This document shows, in pieces, positions 1-6,193 of a stretch of 16,798 bases of DNA. The translations under genes were made by a program, and so were the position numbers. Numbering within the stretch: the stretch's first letter is position 1; every line of letters begins with the position of its first letter. Under the pieces are notes generated by a model, which was given only the letters and a program-made list of their open reading frames with translations, searched no databases and was not told where the DNA came from. This stretch comes from JBFELO01 sp041552055 (lineage in GTDB: Bacteria; Acidobacteriota; Thermoanaerobaculia; Thermoanaerobaculales; Sulfomarinibacteraceae): assembly GCA_041552055.1 (NCBI GenBank), contig JBFELO010000100.1:1-16798 (forward strand), given 5' to 3'.

Positions 1-118
1 CCAGCTCGCGACCCGACATCAACGGCGCACCCGGCTCCAGCGGGTACAGCTCCTTGTGCAGGAACTCGTCAGTCATCCCGAGCACGGTCTTCATCCGTTC
101 CGAGATCTCGAAGTCCAT
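1..118 (-). CDS. Acyl-CoA dehydrogenase, N-terminal fragment (cut by window edge)
   Basis: Only the first 39 codons lie in the window; the gene continues beyond base 1. The ATG is at 118-116 and is preceded on the minus strand by an AAAGGA ribosome binding site about 8 bases upstream. The peptide starts MDFEISERMKTVLGM and continues with DEFLHKELYPLEPG. This is the usual first helix of flavin acyl-CoA dehydrogenases of the ACAD10/11-like type, where a 'DF..S' start is followed by a helix ending in 'YP.E'. Such enzymes oxidise acyl-CoA to 2-enoyl-CoA with FAD and pass electrons to an electron-transfer flavoprotein. The catalytic glutamate and FAD sites lie outside the window, so the substrate class cannot be read. 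It lies 213 bp downstream of the GST gene on the same strand and could be cotranscribed with it. The family call is fairly safe from this short stretch but rests on pattern recognition only. Confidence 0.7.
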   Translation of the reverse strand, partial: MDFEISERMKTVLGMTDEFLHKELYPLEPGAPLMSGREL

Positions 119-187
119 GGCAAGTCCTTTCGGCGAGTGGCAGTCAGGCCGCAATCGTACCTTGTCCCCCGCCCGGCCACCCAGGAC

Positions 188-280
188 GTGAGGGGGTGAG
201 GGAGTGAGGGGGTGCGACATAGAGGAGCTTCATCCCCTCATCCCCAGGCCGCCTAGCGGCCGGTCATCCCCTCATCCCGT
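188..280. repeat. Octamer repeats in opposite orientations around a perfect hairpin
   Basis: Three 8-bp units (GTGAGGGG, GTGAGGGA, GTGAGGGG) plus a further GTG run from 188 to 214. Two CATCCCCT/A units follow at 231-246 and two more at 265-280. CATCCCCT is the reverse complement of AGGGGATG, which is a one-base variant of the rotated left unit (AGGGGGTG), so the two sets are inverted copies of one family. Between the right-hand pairs sits a perfect inverted repeat, GGCCGC (247-252) and GCGGCC (256-261), with a CTA loop. No T-run follows on either strand. It lies between the GST and acyl-CoA dehydrogenase genes and could fold in their shared transcript. Confidence 0.75.
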
Positions 281-331
281 CTCGAAGGCCGGCGACCGAG
301 AAGTCACGGGTGAGGTACGAGAAACGAACAC

Positions 332-1354
332 CTACTCGAAGAGGCGCTCGCAGCCGGTGCCGGCGAGGGTTCCCTCGACCCACGACCGGTCGCCTTCGGC
401 GAGCGCGCCGAACGCTTCTCGCAGCCTCCTGAGGCACTTGGCCTGGTACTTGAACGGCCGCTGCGTCCACAGTGTCCCGTCGATCTCGCACTCCACGCGG
501 TCGAGATTCCCTGAGATCGCTGTCTCGTTGGCAATCAGGAACGGCACATACACCCGCCCGATTTCGACGAGCAGCGGGCGCAGATCCTCCGCGGCACCTC
601 CGCGGTCGATCCAGTCGTCGTGTTCGACCTCGAGCCAACTCAGGTCCTCGACCCGGTGGACCCAGGCTATGATCCGGGGCGCCTCTGCGGCCGCGATTTC
701 GACCGAACTGGGGTCGAACAACACGAGCTGGCTGAGCTGTCCAAACAGACCGAAATCGGACGAGCCCGGCCGCCGTCCCATAACGAATGGCGCGCGAGCC
801 AGCAGATCGTCGAGCAACTCGAGCAGCCGACGATAGCTCGTCTCGATCACAGGCGCCGTGGCCTGGCTGGATCCCACCACCTCCAGCCGTGCGATCTGAC
901 GACGCGAGAACGCCTCGGCCAGCTCGGCGAGATCCGTGCCCTGAACCTCGGGATAGTGCTCGAGCACCGTCACCCTGTCCGCCTTGGCTGCGGATGAGGG
1001 GTAGGCCCACCGGTAGTGGAACATCGCCTTGGTGAGCCACTCATCGGCGTAATCCTCGAGCAGGGCGTCGAGCCACGCGACCGCCGGGTCCGGCGGGATC
1101 ACGGACCGCTGCGACCAGTCGCGCTCGAGCCGCCGGATCAGCGGTGTCGAGTCGATATTCGCTTCGTCGGGCGCGTCGGGGAAGACGAGCACCGGGATCA
1201 GGTCCGTCGCGGGCTTGGGCAGACCGGCCGCCTCGGGGCTGCCCTTGAGCATCCATCGGTGCGGGATCCGGCGGTACCGCAGCGCCGCGCGCATCTTGCG
1301 GCTGTAGGGGGAGCTGTACCCCCCGACCAGGAAGAGTGGCCGTTCATCGTTCAT
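332..1354 (-). CDS. Glutathione S-transferase-fold protein, 340 aa
   Basis: The N-terminus reads as a thioredoxin-like GST domain: a beta strand (PLFLVGGYSSPYSRKMRAAL), in which S14-S15-P16-Y17-S18 occupies the CxxC/Ser position of GSTs. This is followed by the cis-proline strand IPVLVFPD (P54) and an IDSTPLI stretch (residues 67-73) in the place of the usual 'ES..I' glutathione gamma-glutamyl-binding turn. Residues about 85-340 are mostly helical and about 100 residues longer than in a classical 200-220 aa GST. I chose ATG 1354 because GGGAGG lies 7 bases upstream; the frame stays open further upstream but without family similarity. GSTs conjugate or dehalogenate electrophiles, or work as reductases; the long C-terminus makes classical activity uncertain. 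It is divergent from the AbfD-type gene and upstream of the acyl-CoA dehydrogenase gene. Fold call good, reaction unknown. Confidence 0.75.
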   Translation of the reverse strand: MNDERPLFLVGGYSSPYSRKMRAALRYRRIPHRWMLKGSPEAAGLPKPATDLIPVLVFPDAPDEANIDSTPLIRRLERDWSQRSVIPPDPAVAWLDALLEDYADEWLTKAMFHYRWAYPSSAAKADRVTVLEHYPEVQGTDLAELAEAFSRRQIARLEVVGSSQATAPVIETSYRRLLELLDDLLARAPFVMGRRPGSSDFGLFGQLSQLVLFDPSSVEIAAAEAPRIIAWVHRVEDLSWLEVEHDDWIDRGGAAEDLRPLLVEIGRVYVPFLIANETAISGNLDRVECEIDGTLWTQRPFKYQAKCLRRLREAFGALAEGDRSWVEGTLAGTGCERLFE

Positions 1355-1499
1355 CGCTGGCCTCCCAGACTCCCTGTAAGACACAGTAGGTTCCTCCGAG
1401 CCACGGCGCAAGCGGTCCCGCCGCTCGCCGTGTTTGATGCGTCCGAGTACACTACTCACCCCACGACCAGGGGAACAACATTGACACGGGGAGAGCGAC
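1355..1499. promoter_or_regulatory. Divergent intergenic promoter region
   Basis: This 145-bp gap separates the minus-strand GST gene from the plus-strand dehydratase gene, so it should hold both promoters. For the GST gene a sigma70-like pair can be drawn on the minus strand: TTGCGC (1411-1406), a 17-base spacer, then TACTGT (1388-1383). This would put the transcript start near 1376, about 20 bases before the ATG. Each hexamer matches the consensus at only three positions, so it is weak. For the plus strand I see no convincing pair; TACACT at 1448-1453 has no -35 at the right distance. The dehydratase gene has a clear GGGGAG site (1488-1493) six bases before its ATG. Confidence 0.35.
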
Positions 1500-2999
1500 A
1501 TGAACACCGCAGATACCCCATCGGGACGAGGTCCACACAGCGGCGTGCAGCGCCCGATCACCAGCGGTCACGAGTACATCGACGGCATGCGCGGTCGGGA
1601 CGTCAGGGTGTACCTGATGGGCGAGCTCGTGGCGGAGCCGGTAGACCACCCGATGATCCGGCCGTCGATCAACGCGATGGCGGCAACCTACGATCTCGCC
1701 GTGGAGAATCCGGAGCTCGCGACCGTCCACTCCTCCCTGAGCGCACGATCGGTCCACAGGTTCTTGCACATCACAGAGAGTGTTGACGACGTCGTCATGC
1801 AGAACCGGATGCAGCGCAGGCTCGGCCAGATCACCGGCACCTGCTTCCAGCGCTGCGTCGGCATGGACTCGATCAACTCGCTCTACTCGGTGACCCACGA
1901 GATCGACCAGACCCACGGCACCGAGTATCACGAGCGACTGAAGGCGTTCATCCGCCACTGCCAGGAGCTCAACCTGGTGATCGGCGGCGCCATGACCGAC
2001 CCCAGGGGCGACCGCAGCAAGGGTCCATCGGAACAGCAGGACCCCGACCTGTACCTGCGCATCGTCGATCGCCGCGATGACGGCGTCGTGGTCAGGGGTG
2101 CCAAGGCGCACCAGACCGGTTGCGTCAACTCGCACTGGATCATCCTGATGCCCACGATCCGGCTGCTCCCAAAGGACTCGGACTACGCGATCTCGGCGGC
2201 GATCCCGGTGGACGCCCCCGGCACGACGTTCGTCTACGGCCGCCAGTCGTGCGACACCCGTGCGCTCGAGGGTGGCACCATCGACGTCGGCAACGCCCGC
2301 TACTCGGGCCAGGAGGCATTGATCATCATCGACGACGTGTTCGTCCCCTGGGAGCGCGTCTTCCTGTGCGGGGAGACCGAGTTCGTGGCCCCGCTGGTGG
2401 AGCGGTTCGCCGCCTACCACCGCCGGTCGTACGTGTGCAAGGTCGGCGTCGGTGACGTGCTGATCGGCGCCGCCGCCACCGTTGCCGACTACAACGGTGT
2501 CCCCCACGCCTCGCACATCCGAGACAAACTGGTCGAGATGTGCCACCTCAACGAGACGATCTACGGTGCCGGCATCGCGTCGTCCCACGAGTCAATTCAG
2601 ACCGCCGCCGGCAACTACCAGAACGATGGGCTGCTGGCGAACGTGTGCAAGCACAACGTGACGCGCTTTCCGTTCGAGCTCGCGCGCCTGGCCGAGGACC
2701 TCGCCGGCGGGCTGTTGGCGACCTGCCCGTCGGAGAAAGACTTCAGATCGCCGGAGCTCGGCCCGGTCCTCGAGAAGTACCTCAAGGGACGTGCCGACGT
2801 GCCCACCGAGAATCGCGTTCGGATCCTGCGCCTGATCGAGAACATGACCCACGGTCGCAACTCGGTCGGCTACCTCACCGAGTCGGTACACGGTGCGGGC
2901 TCACCGCAGGCGCAGCGGATCCAGATCGCCCGTCAGTTGGATATCGAGCACAAGAAGATGCTCGCCAAGCGGCTGGCGGGAATTTCGGAGGAGGAGTAG
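1500..2999 (+). CDS. 4-hydroxybutyryl-CoA dehydratase (AbfD)-type flavin/[4Fe-4S] enzyme, 499 aa
   Basis: The length and layout match the HpaB/AbfD flavoprotein superfamily (AbfD is about 490 aa). Unlike the oxygen-using HpaB monooxygenases, this protein has the cluster ligands of AbfD: C115-x3-C119 in TGTCFQRCVGMDSIN, with the conserved glutamine Q117 between them, and H307 with C313 in YHRRSYVCKVGVGDV. T206 (AKAHQTGCVNSHW), Y311 and K314 fit the AbfD active-site T190, Y296 and K300. AbfD dehydrates 4-hydroxybutyryl-CoA to crotonyl-CoA and isomerises vinylacetyl-CoA, using FAD and an oxygen-sensitive [4Fe-4S] cluster. The odd point is the second cluster loop: only five residues separate H307 and C313, whereas AbfD has six between H292 and C299. 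The substrate may therefore be a different hydroxyacyl-CoA. The gene is followed two bases later by the dehalogenase-like gene. Family sure, substrate not. Confidence 0.85.
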   Translation: MNTADTPSGRGPHSGVQRPITSGHEYIDGMRGRDVRVYLMGELVAEPVDHPMIRPSINAMAATYDLAVENPELATVHSSLSARSVHRFLHITESVDDVVMQNRMQRRLGQITGTCFQRCVGMDSINSLYSVTHEIDQTHGTEYHERLKAFIRHCQELNLVIGGAMTDPRGDRSKGPSEQQDPDLYLRIVDRRDDGVVVRGAKAHQTGCVNSHWIILMPTIRLLPKDSDYAISAAIPVDAPGTTFVYGRQSCDTRALEGGTIDVGNARYSGQEALIIIDDVFVPWERVFLCGETEFVAPLVERFAAYHRRSYVCKVGVGDVLIGAAATVADYNGVPHASHIRDKLVEMCHLNETIYGAGIASSHESIQTAAGNYQNDGLLANVCKHNVTRFPFELARLAEDLAGGLLATCPSEKDFRSPELGPVLEKYLKGRADVPTENRVRILRLIENMTHGRNSVGYLTESVHGAGSPQAQRIQIARQLDIEHKKMLAKRLAGISEEE

Positions 3000-3001
3000 A
3001 C

Positions 3002-3883
3002 GTGGACGCAGGATCCTGGCGTGAACGGAAGAAGAAGATCGAGGTTCTCGGCAGGCGGATGGCGTACGTGGAGATGGGCAGCGGAGACGCAATCGTGCTG
3101 CTGCACGGCAATCCGACGTCGTCGTTCCTGTGGCGCAACGTGGCCCCCCTCCTCGAGCCGGCCGGTCGATGCATCATCCCCGACCTGATCGGCATGGGAG
3201 ACTCCGACAAGCTGGACGCCTCGGGACCGGGCAGGTACCGGTTCGTGGAGCACCGTGAGTACCTGGACGCTTTCTTCGAGGCCTTGGGCCTTGGAGATAG
3301 GGTGACGTTCGTGATCCACGACTGGGGTTCGGCGCTGGGCTTCGACTGGGCCAACCGTCACCGCGACCGCGTCAAGGCCATCGCCTACATGGAAGCCATC
3401 GTGATGCCGGTGACCTGGAACGACTGGCCCGAGGCGGCGCGAGGCATCTTTCAAGGACTCAGGTCCGACGCCGGCGAGGGGATGATCCTACAGAAGAACG
3501 TTTTCATCGAAAACATCCTCCCCGCGTCTATCCAGCGCCAGCTGTCCGAGGACGAGATGGCCGAGTATCGTCGCCCGTTCAGCGAGCCGGGCGAGGGCAG
3601 ACGGCCAACGCTGACCTGGCCGCGGCAGATTCCCATGGAAGGCGAGTCGGCCGAGGTGGTCGAAATAGTGCGCAGTTACGGAGAGTGGTTGTCGACCGGT
3701 CAGCTGCCCAAGCTGTTCATCAACGCCGACCCCGGCGCGATCCTGATCGGCCGTCAGCGCGAGTTCTGCCGCGGCTGGCCCAACCAGACCGAGATCACGG
3801 TACCCGGCCTGCACTTCATCCAGGAGGACTCCCCGGACGACATCGGCCGCGCGATCGTTGACTGGATCCGCGGCCTCGAATAG
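3002..3883 (+). CDS. Haloalkane dehalogenase-family alpha/beta hydrolase, 293 aa
   Basis: The full haloalkane dehalogenase signature is visible. The nucleophile D107 and halide-binding W108 lie in VIHDWGSALGFDW, N37 in LLHGNPTSSFLWRN completes halide binding and the oxyanion hole, the catalytic acid E131 is in YMEAIVMP, and the catalytic base H271 is in GLHFIQEDSPDD. These positions equal LinB D108, W109, N38, E132 and H272 less one, and the length (LinB 296 aa) agrees, which places it in the LinB/DhaA type (HLD-II) subfamily. Such enzymes hydrolyse carbon-halogen bonds to an alcohol and halide in the cytoplasm. Some family members have other activities, as in Renilla luciferase. The start is GTG 3002, chosen because GGAGGAG in the last codons of the preceding gene sits just upstream; the two genes are two bases apart and probably translationally coupled. 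Confidence 0.85.
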   Translation: MDAGSWRERKKKIEVLGRRMAYVEMGSGDAIVLLHGNPTSSFLWRNVAPLLEPAGRCIIPDLIGMGDSDKLDASGPGRYRFVEHREYLDAFFEALGLGDRVTFVIHDWGSALGFDWANRHRDRVKAIAYMEAIVMPVTWNDWPEAARGIFQGLRSDAGEGMILQKNVFIENILPASIQRQLSEDEMAEYRRPFSEPGEGRRPTLTWPRQIPMEGESAEVVEIVRSYGEWLSTGQLPKLFINADPGAILIGRQREFCRGWPNQTEITVPGLHFIQEDSPDDIGRAIVDWIRGLE

Positions 3884-3935
3884 ACGTACCCATGGCTTTC
3901 AGATTGAAGAACCCAGTCGTCGATGGAAGAATGCC

Positions 3936-3982
3936 CACAGATCACACGGAGAAACACTGATCAGCACACGAGACCGCTGATC
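3936..3982. repeat. Degenerate CACAGATCACAC-type low-complexity spacer
   Basis: Between the dehalogenase-like gene and the exported MBL gene the sequence contains CACAGATCACAC, then AAACACTGATCAGCACAC, then a further GCTGATC, which reads as a decayed series of 'CACAGAT/CACTGAT/GCTGAT' words. It resembles the CCACAGATTACACAGAT-type spacers I recall from several environmental bacterial genomes. The rest of the 163-bp gap shows no gene or clear promoter; a TTGACG at 3990-3995 has no partner -10. Confidence 0.3.
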
Positions 3983-4046
3983 GCGCGGGTTGACGCAGAT
4001 CCGCCCCGCATCGGTGGTAGCCTTTTGGCTGGAGGTCACCGATCCG

Positions 4047-4982
4047 ATGGCGGTTCGCCCACATCTTTACGTTGCAGTCCTGTCAGTGGTGCTCATCGTC
4101 CCGACTCAGGCGATCGCGACGGATGGGTACGAGCCTTCCGAGACGACGAGGATCGCATTTCTCGGAACCGGAAATCCGAATGCGGATCCGAGACACTCCG
4201 GCCCCTCGGTGGCGGTCATCGTCAACGGGACGCCGTACATCGTCGACTTCGGGCCCGGCGTGGTCCGTCGAGCCGCAGGTCTCGCGGCCGAGTACGGCGG
4301 TCCGCTCGAAAGCTTCGACGTCGCCTCGCTGTCGCTGGCGTTTCTGACCCACCTTCACTCCGATCACACCACGGGGTACCCGGACCTCATTCTCACGCCG
4401 TGGGTGCTCGGCCGGGAGGTCCCGCTCGAGGTGTACGGACCCGAGGGGTTGAAGGCGATGACCGACCACATCCTCCGCGCCTACGCGGACGACATCAAGA
4501 TGCGGTTGTACGGACGGGAGCCCGCAAACGACCAGGGCTGGCGCGTCGTCGTGCACGAGGTCGGCGAGGGCGTCATCTACAGGGACGACAACGTCACCGT
4601 CGAGGCCTTCGCCGTCGAGCACGGCAGCTGGCCCAAGGCGTACGGGTTCAAGTTTTCGACTCCCGACCGAACCGTGTGCATCTCCGGAGACTGCAGGCCC
4701 GGCGGGAAGCTGATCGAGGCCTGCCGCGGTGTCGACATCCTCATCCACGAGGTCTACTCCCAGACCGGCTTCGAGGATCGGGAGAAGACCTGGCAGGAGT
4801 ACCACCGGCGGTTCCACACCTCGACTCTCGAGTTGGCCGAGATCGCGGCCAAGGTCGAACCGAAGCTGTTGCTCCTCTACCACCAGCTGTACTGGGGCGC
4901 CACCGACCAGGATCTCGTGGACGAGGTGCATTCGAAGTACGACGGCGAGGTCGTGTCGGCCAAGGATCTCGACGTCTATTGA
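4047..4982 (+). CDS. Exported metallo-beta-lactamase-fold hydrolase, 311 aa
   Basis: Residues 1-24 are a textbook signal peptide: a short basic start (MAVRPH), a hydrophobic core (LYVAVLSVVLIV) and a likely cut after AIA. The mature protein is a metallo-beta-lactamase fold with THLHSDHTTG carrying H102, H104, D106 and H107. The remaining metal ligands are probably H192 (VEHGSWP), D215 (SGDCRPGG) and H279 (LLYHQLYWG). The GTGNPNADPRHSGPS start and the late SGD motif are like the ribonuclease Z/arylsulfatase branch of the fold, but an exported protein is unlikely to be an RNase; a secreted hydrolase of esters, sulfates or phosphodiesters is more plausible. I chose ATG 4047 (GGAGGT 11 bases upstream, signal peptide starts there) over the TTG at 3990, which would add 19 non-signal residues. 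A strong hairpin follows its stop codon. Confidence 0.8.
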   Translation: MAVRPHLYVAVLSVVLIVPTQAIATDGYEPSETTRIAFLGTGNPNADPRHSGPSVAVIVNGTPYIVDFGPGVVRRAAGLAAEYGGPLESFDVASLSLAFLTHLHSDHTTGYPDLILTPWVLGREVPLEVYGPEGLKAMTDHILRAYADDIKMRLYGREPANDQGWRVVVHEVGEGVIYRDDNVTVEAFAVEHGSWPKAYGFKFSTPDRTVCISGDCRPGGKLIEACRGVDILIHEVYSQTGFEDREKTWQEYHRRFHTSTLELAEIAAKVEPKLLLLYHQLYWGATDQDLVDEVHSKYDGEVVSAKDLDVY

Positions 4983-4985
4983 AGA

Positions 4986-5028
4986 GCAATTCGCTTCGCG
5001 GATTGCGATCCGACGTTGACTTTCGGAT
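4986..5028 (+). terminator. Two consecutive hairpins after the MBL gene
   Basis: Three bases after the stop codon, GCAATTCGC (4986-4994) pairs along its whole length with GCGGATTGC (4998-5006), with one T-G wobble and a TTC loop. A second inverted repeat follows, ATCCGA (5008-5013) with TCGGAT (5023-5028). No T-run follows, so this is not a classical intrinsic terminator; it could still act as a U-tract-free terminator or as a 3' stability element. The second hairpin overlaps the -35 box of the next promoter. Confidence 0.5.
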
Positions 5029-5128
5029 ACCCGGGACATAATGTTTCGTGTACCAATGAATTTTGTTCTATAAGACTATATCTTTAAATTTGCGTACGAA
5101 TGAAATTGCACCGACCGAGGAGGAGCGT
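5016..5128 (+). promoter_or_regulatory. Promoter and AT-rich leader of the ferredoxin/marR/molybdoenzyme operon
   Basis: TTGACT (5016-5021) matches the -35 consensus at five of six positions. TAATGT lies exactly 17 bases downstream (5039-5044); the overlapping CATAAT at 5037-5042 is closer to consensus but at 15 bases. The transcript would begin near 5050. From 5039 to 5110 the sequence is strikingly AT-rich for this genome. An imperfect direct repeat, GTACCAATGAATTTTG (5050-5065) and GTACGAATGAAATTG (5094-5108), has starts 44 bases apart, about four helical turns. Because the operon encodes a MarR protein, these repeats are candidate operators. GAGGAGGAG at 5117-5125 is the ribosome binding site for ATG 5129. 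Confidence 0.55.
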
Positions 5129-6193
5129 ATGGCTACCACTGACATCTACGAGCGGCTCGCAGAACACCTCGATCAGGGTGTCGTGGGAAGTCCCAAATCA
5201 CCATCGCTGACGGCGATACTCGAGATCCTGTTTCCCGAGAATGAGGCAGAGATCGCCCTCCATCTGCCGATGATGGGGACTCCGCTGTCGGAACTGAATC
5301 AGCTCTTCCAGGACCGTGTCGACACTCTCGAAGAAACCCTTGAACGCATGGCCCGTCGCGGCACCGTGTACGCGAGCCAGAAGCCGGGCCAAGAACGGAA
5401 ATACCGCCTCCTGCCGCCGATCCCGGGCTGGGCCGAAGCACCGTTCTGGGCCGGCAAGGAAACCGAGGACACCCGCAAGCTGGCGCCTCTTTTGCTCGAG
5501 TACCGCGAAGAGGCGTTCGGAACCGAGTTGGCTCGGGGCGATATGCCGATCATGAGGGTCATACCGGTGCACAAGAGCGTCAAGGACACGCGCGACATCG
5601 TGCCCCTGGAAGAGCTCGGACCCAGGATCGAGGAGGCGTCGTACCGTGCCGTTGGCCACTGTCCCTGTCGGCTCATGAAGAAGGTGGTCGACGAGGGATG
5701 CGACTACTCGCGCGAAAACTGCCTCCACTTCGGGGCCATGGGTCGGTACATGGTGGAGTACGGCATGGCGCGCGAGATCACTGCCGAGGAGACGCTCAAG
5801 ATTCTCGAGGACGCTCGTGAGGAGGGCCTGGTCCACATCATCGACAACATCGAAGGACGCATGAGCACGATCTGCAACTGCTGCGGCTGCTGCTGTGTCC
5901 TCCTTCAGACCAAGAAGATGATGGGGCTGCACACCATTTCGACCTCGAGCTACCTGGCCGAGGTTGACGCCGACGAGTGCGCCGCGTGCGGCACCTGCGA
6001 GGGTCGCTGTCCCATGGGCGCCATTGCCGTCGGCTCTGAAGAGGTGGCAGCGGTCGACGGAACGTTGTGCATCGGTTGCGGAGTGTGCACCCCCACCTGC
6101 CCCAACGAGGCGGTGACTCTCGGATTGCGCAGGGACATGACGCCGACACCGGAGTTCTCGGACTTCATCGCGGCGAGATTCAAGGGTGCGTGA
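5129..6193 (+). CDS. Winged-helix and polyferredoxin protein with 18 cysteines, 354 aa
   Basis: Residues about 25-95 read as a winged helix (ILEILFPENEAEIALHLPMM, then a recognition-helix-like region and GQERKYRLLPPIPG). Residues 176-200 carry HCPCR...GC...NCLHFG (C178, C180, C191, C198). Residues 249-256 form a dense NCCGCCC cluster (C249, C251, C252, C254, C255, C256). The C-terminus is a two-cluster bacterial ferredoxin: CAACGTCEGRCP (C284, C287, C290, C294) and CIGCGVCTPTCP (C314, C317, C320, C324), so at least two [4Fe-4S] clusters plus one or more in the middle. It resembles the 4Fe-4S proteins of anaerobes whose function is not known; it could donate electrons to the molybdoenzyme or the activase, or act as a redox-sensing regulator. 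The start is ATG 5129, behind GAGGAGGAG. Its TGA overlaps the next ATG by one base. Confidence 0.8.
   Translation: MATTDIYERLAEHLDQGVVGSPKSPSLTAILEILFPENEAEIALHLPMMGTPLSELNQLFQDRVDTLEETLERMARRGTVYASQKPGQERKYRLLPPIPGWAEAPFWAGKETEDTRKLAPLLLEYREEAFGTELARGDMPIMRVIPVHKSVKDTRDIVPLEELGPRIEEASYRAVGHCPCRLMKKVVDEGCDYSRENCLHFGAMGRYMVEYGMAREITAEETLKILEDAREEGLVHIIDNIEGRMSTICNCCGCCCVLLQTKKMMGLHTISTSSYLAEVDADECAACGTCEGRCPMGAIAVGSEEVAAVDGTLCIGCGVCTPTCPNEAVTLGLRRDMTPTPEFSDFIAARFKGA

Noticed and set aside
204..836. Plus-strand open frame opposite the GST gene
   Set aside because: Serine/arginine-rich, no family pattern, and fully antisense to a gene with a clear GST fold and ribosome binding site.
1481..1486. 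Perfect TTGACA hexamer before the AbfD-type gene
   Set aside because: It lies 14 bases before the ATG, so any partner -10 would be inside the coding sequence; it overlaps the ribosome binding site zone.
2540..3001. Long in-frame extension upstream of the dehalogenase-like gene
   Set aside because: The extra 154 residues are arginine/proline-rich shadow of the dehydratase gene; the true start is GTG 3002 behind GGAGGAG.
3990..4046. TTG start and TTGACG box for the exported MBL gene
   Set aside because: The TTG start would put 19 extra residues before a clear signal peptide, and TTGACG has no -10 partner at 15-19 bases.
5063..5128. TTG-initiated extension of the ferredoxin protein
   Set aside because: It lies in the AT-rich leader holding the direct repeats, and the ATG at 5129 has a strong ribosome binding site.
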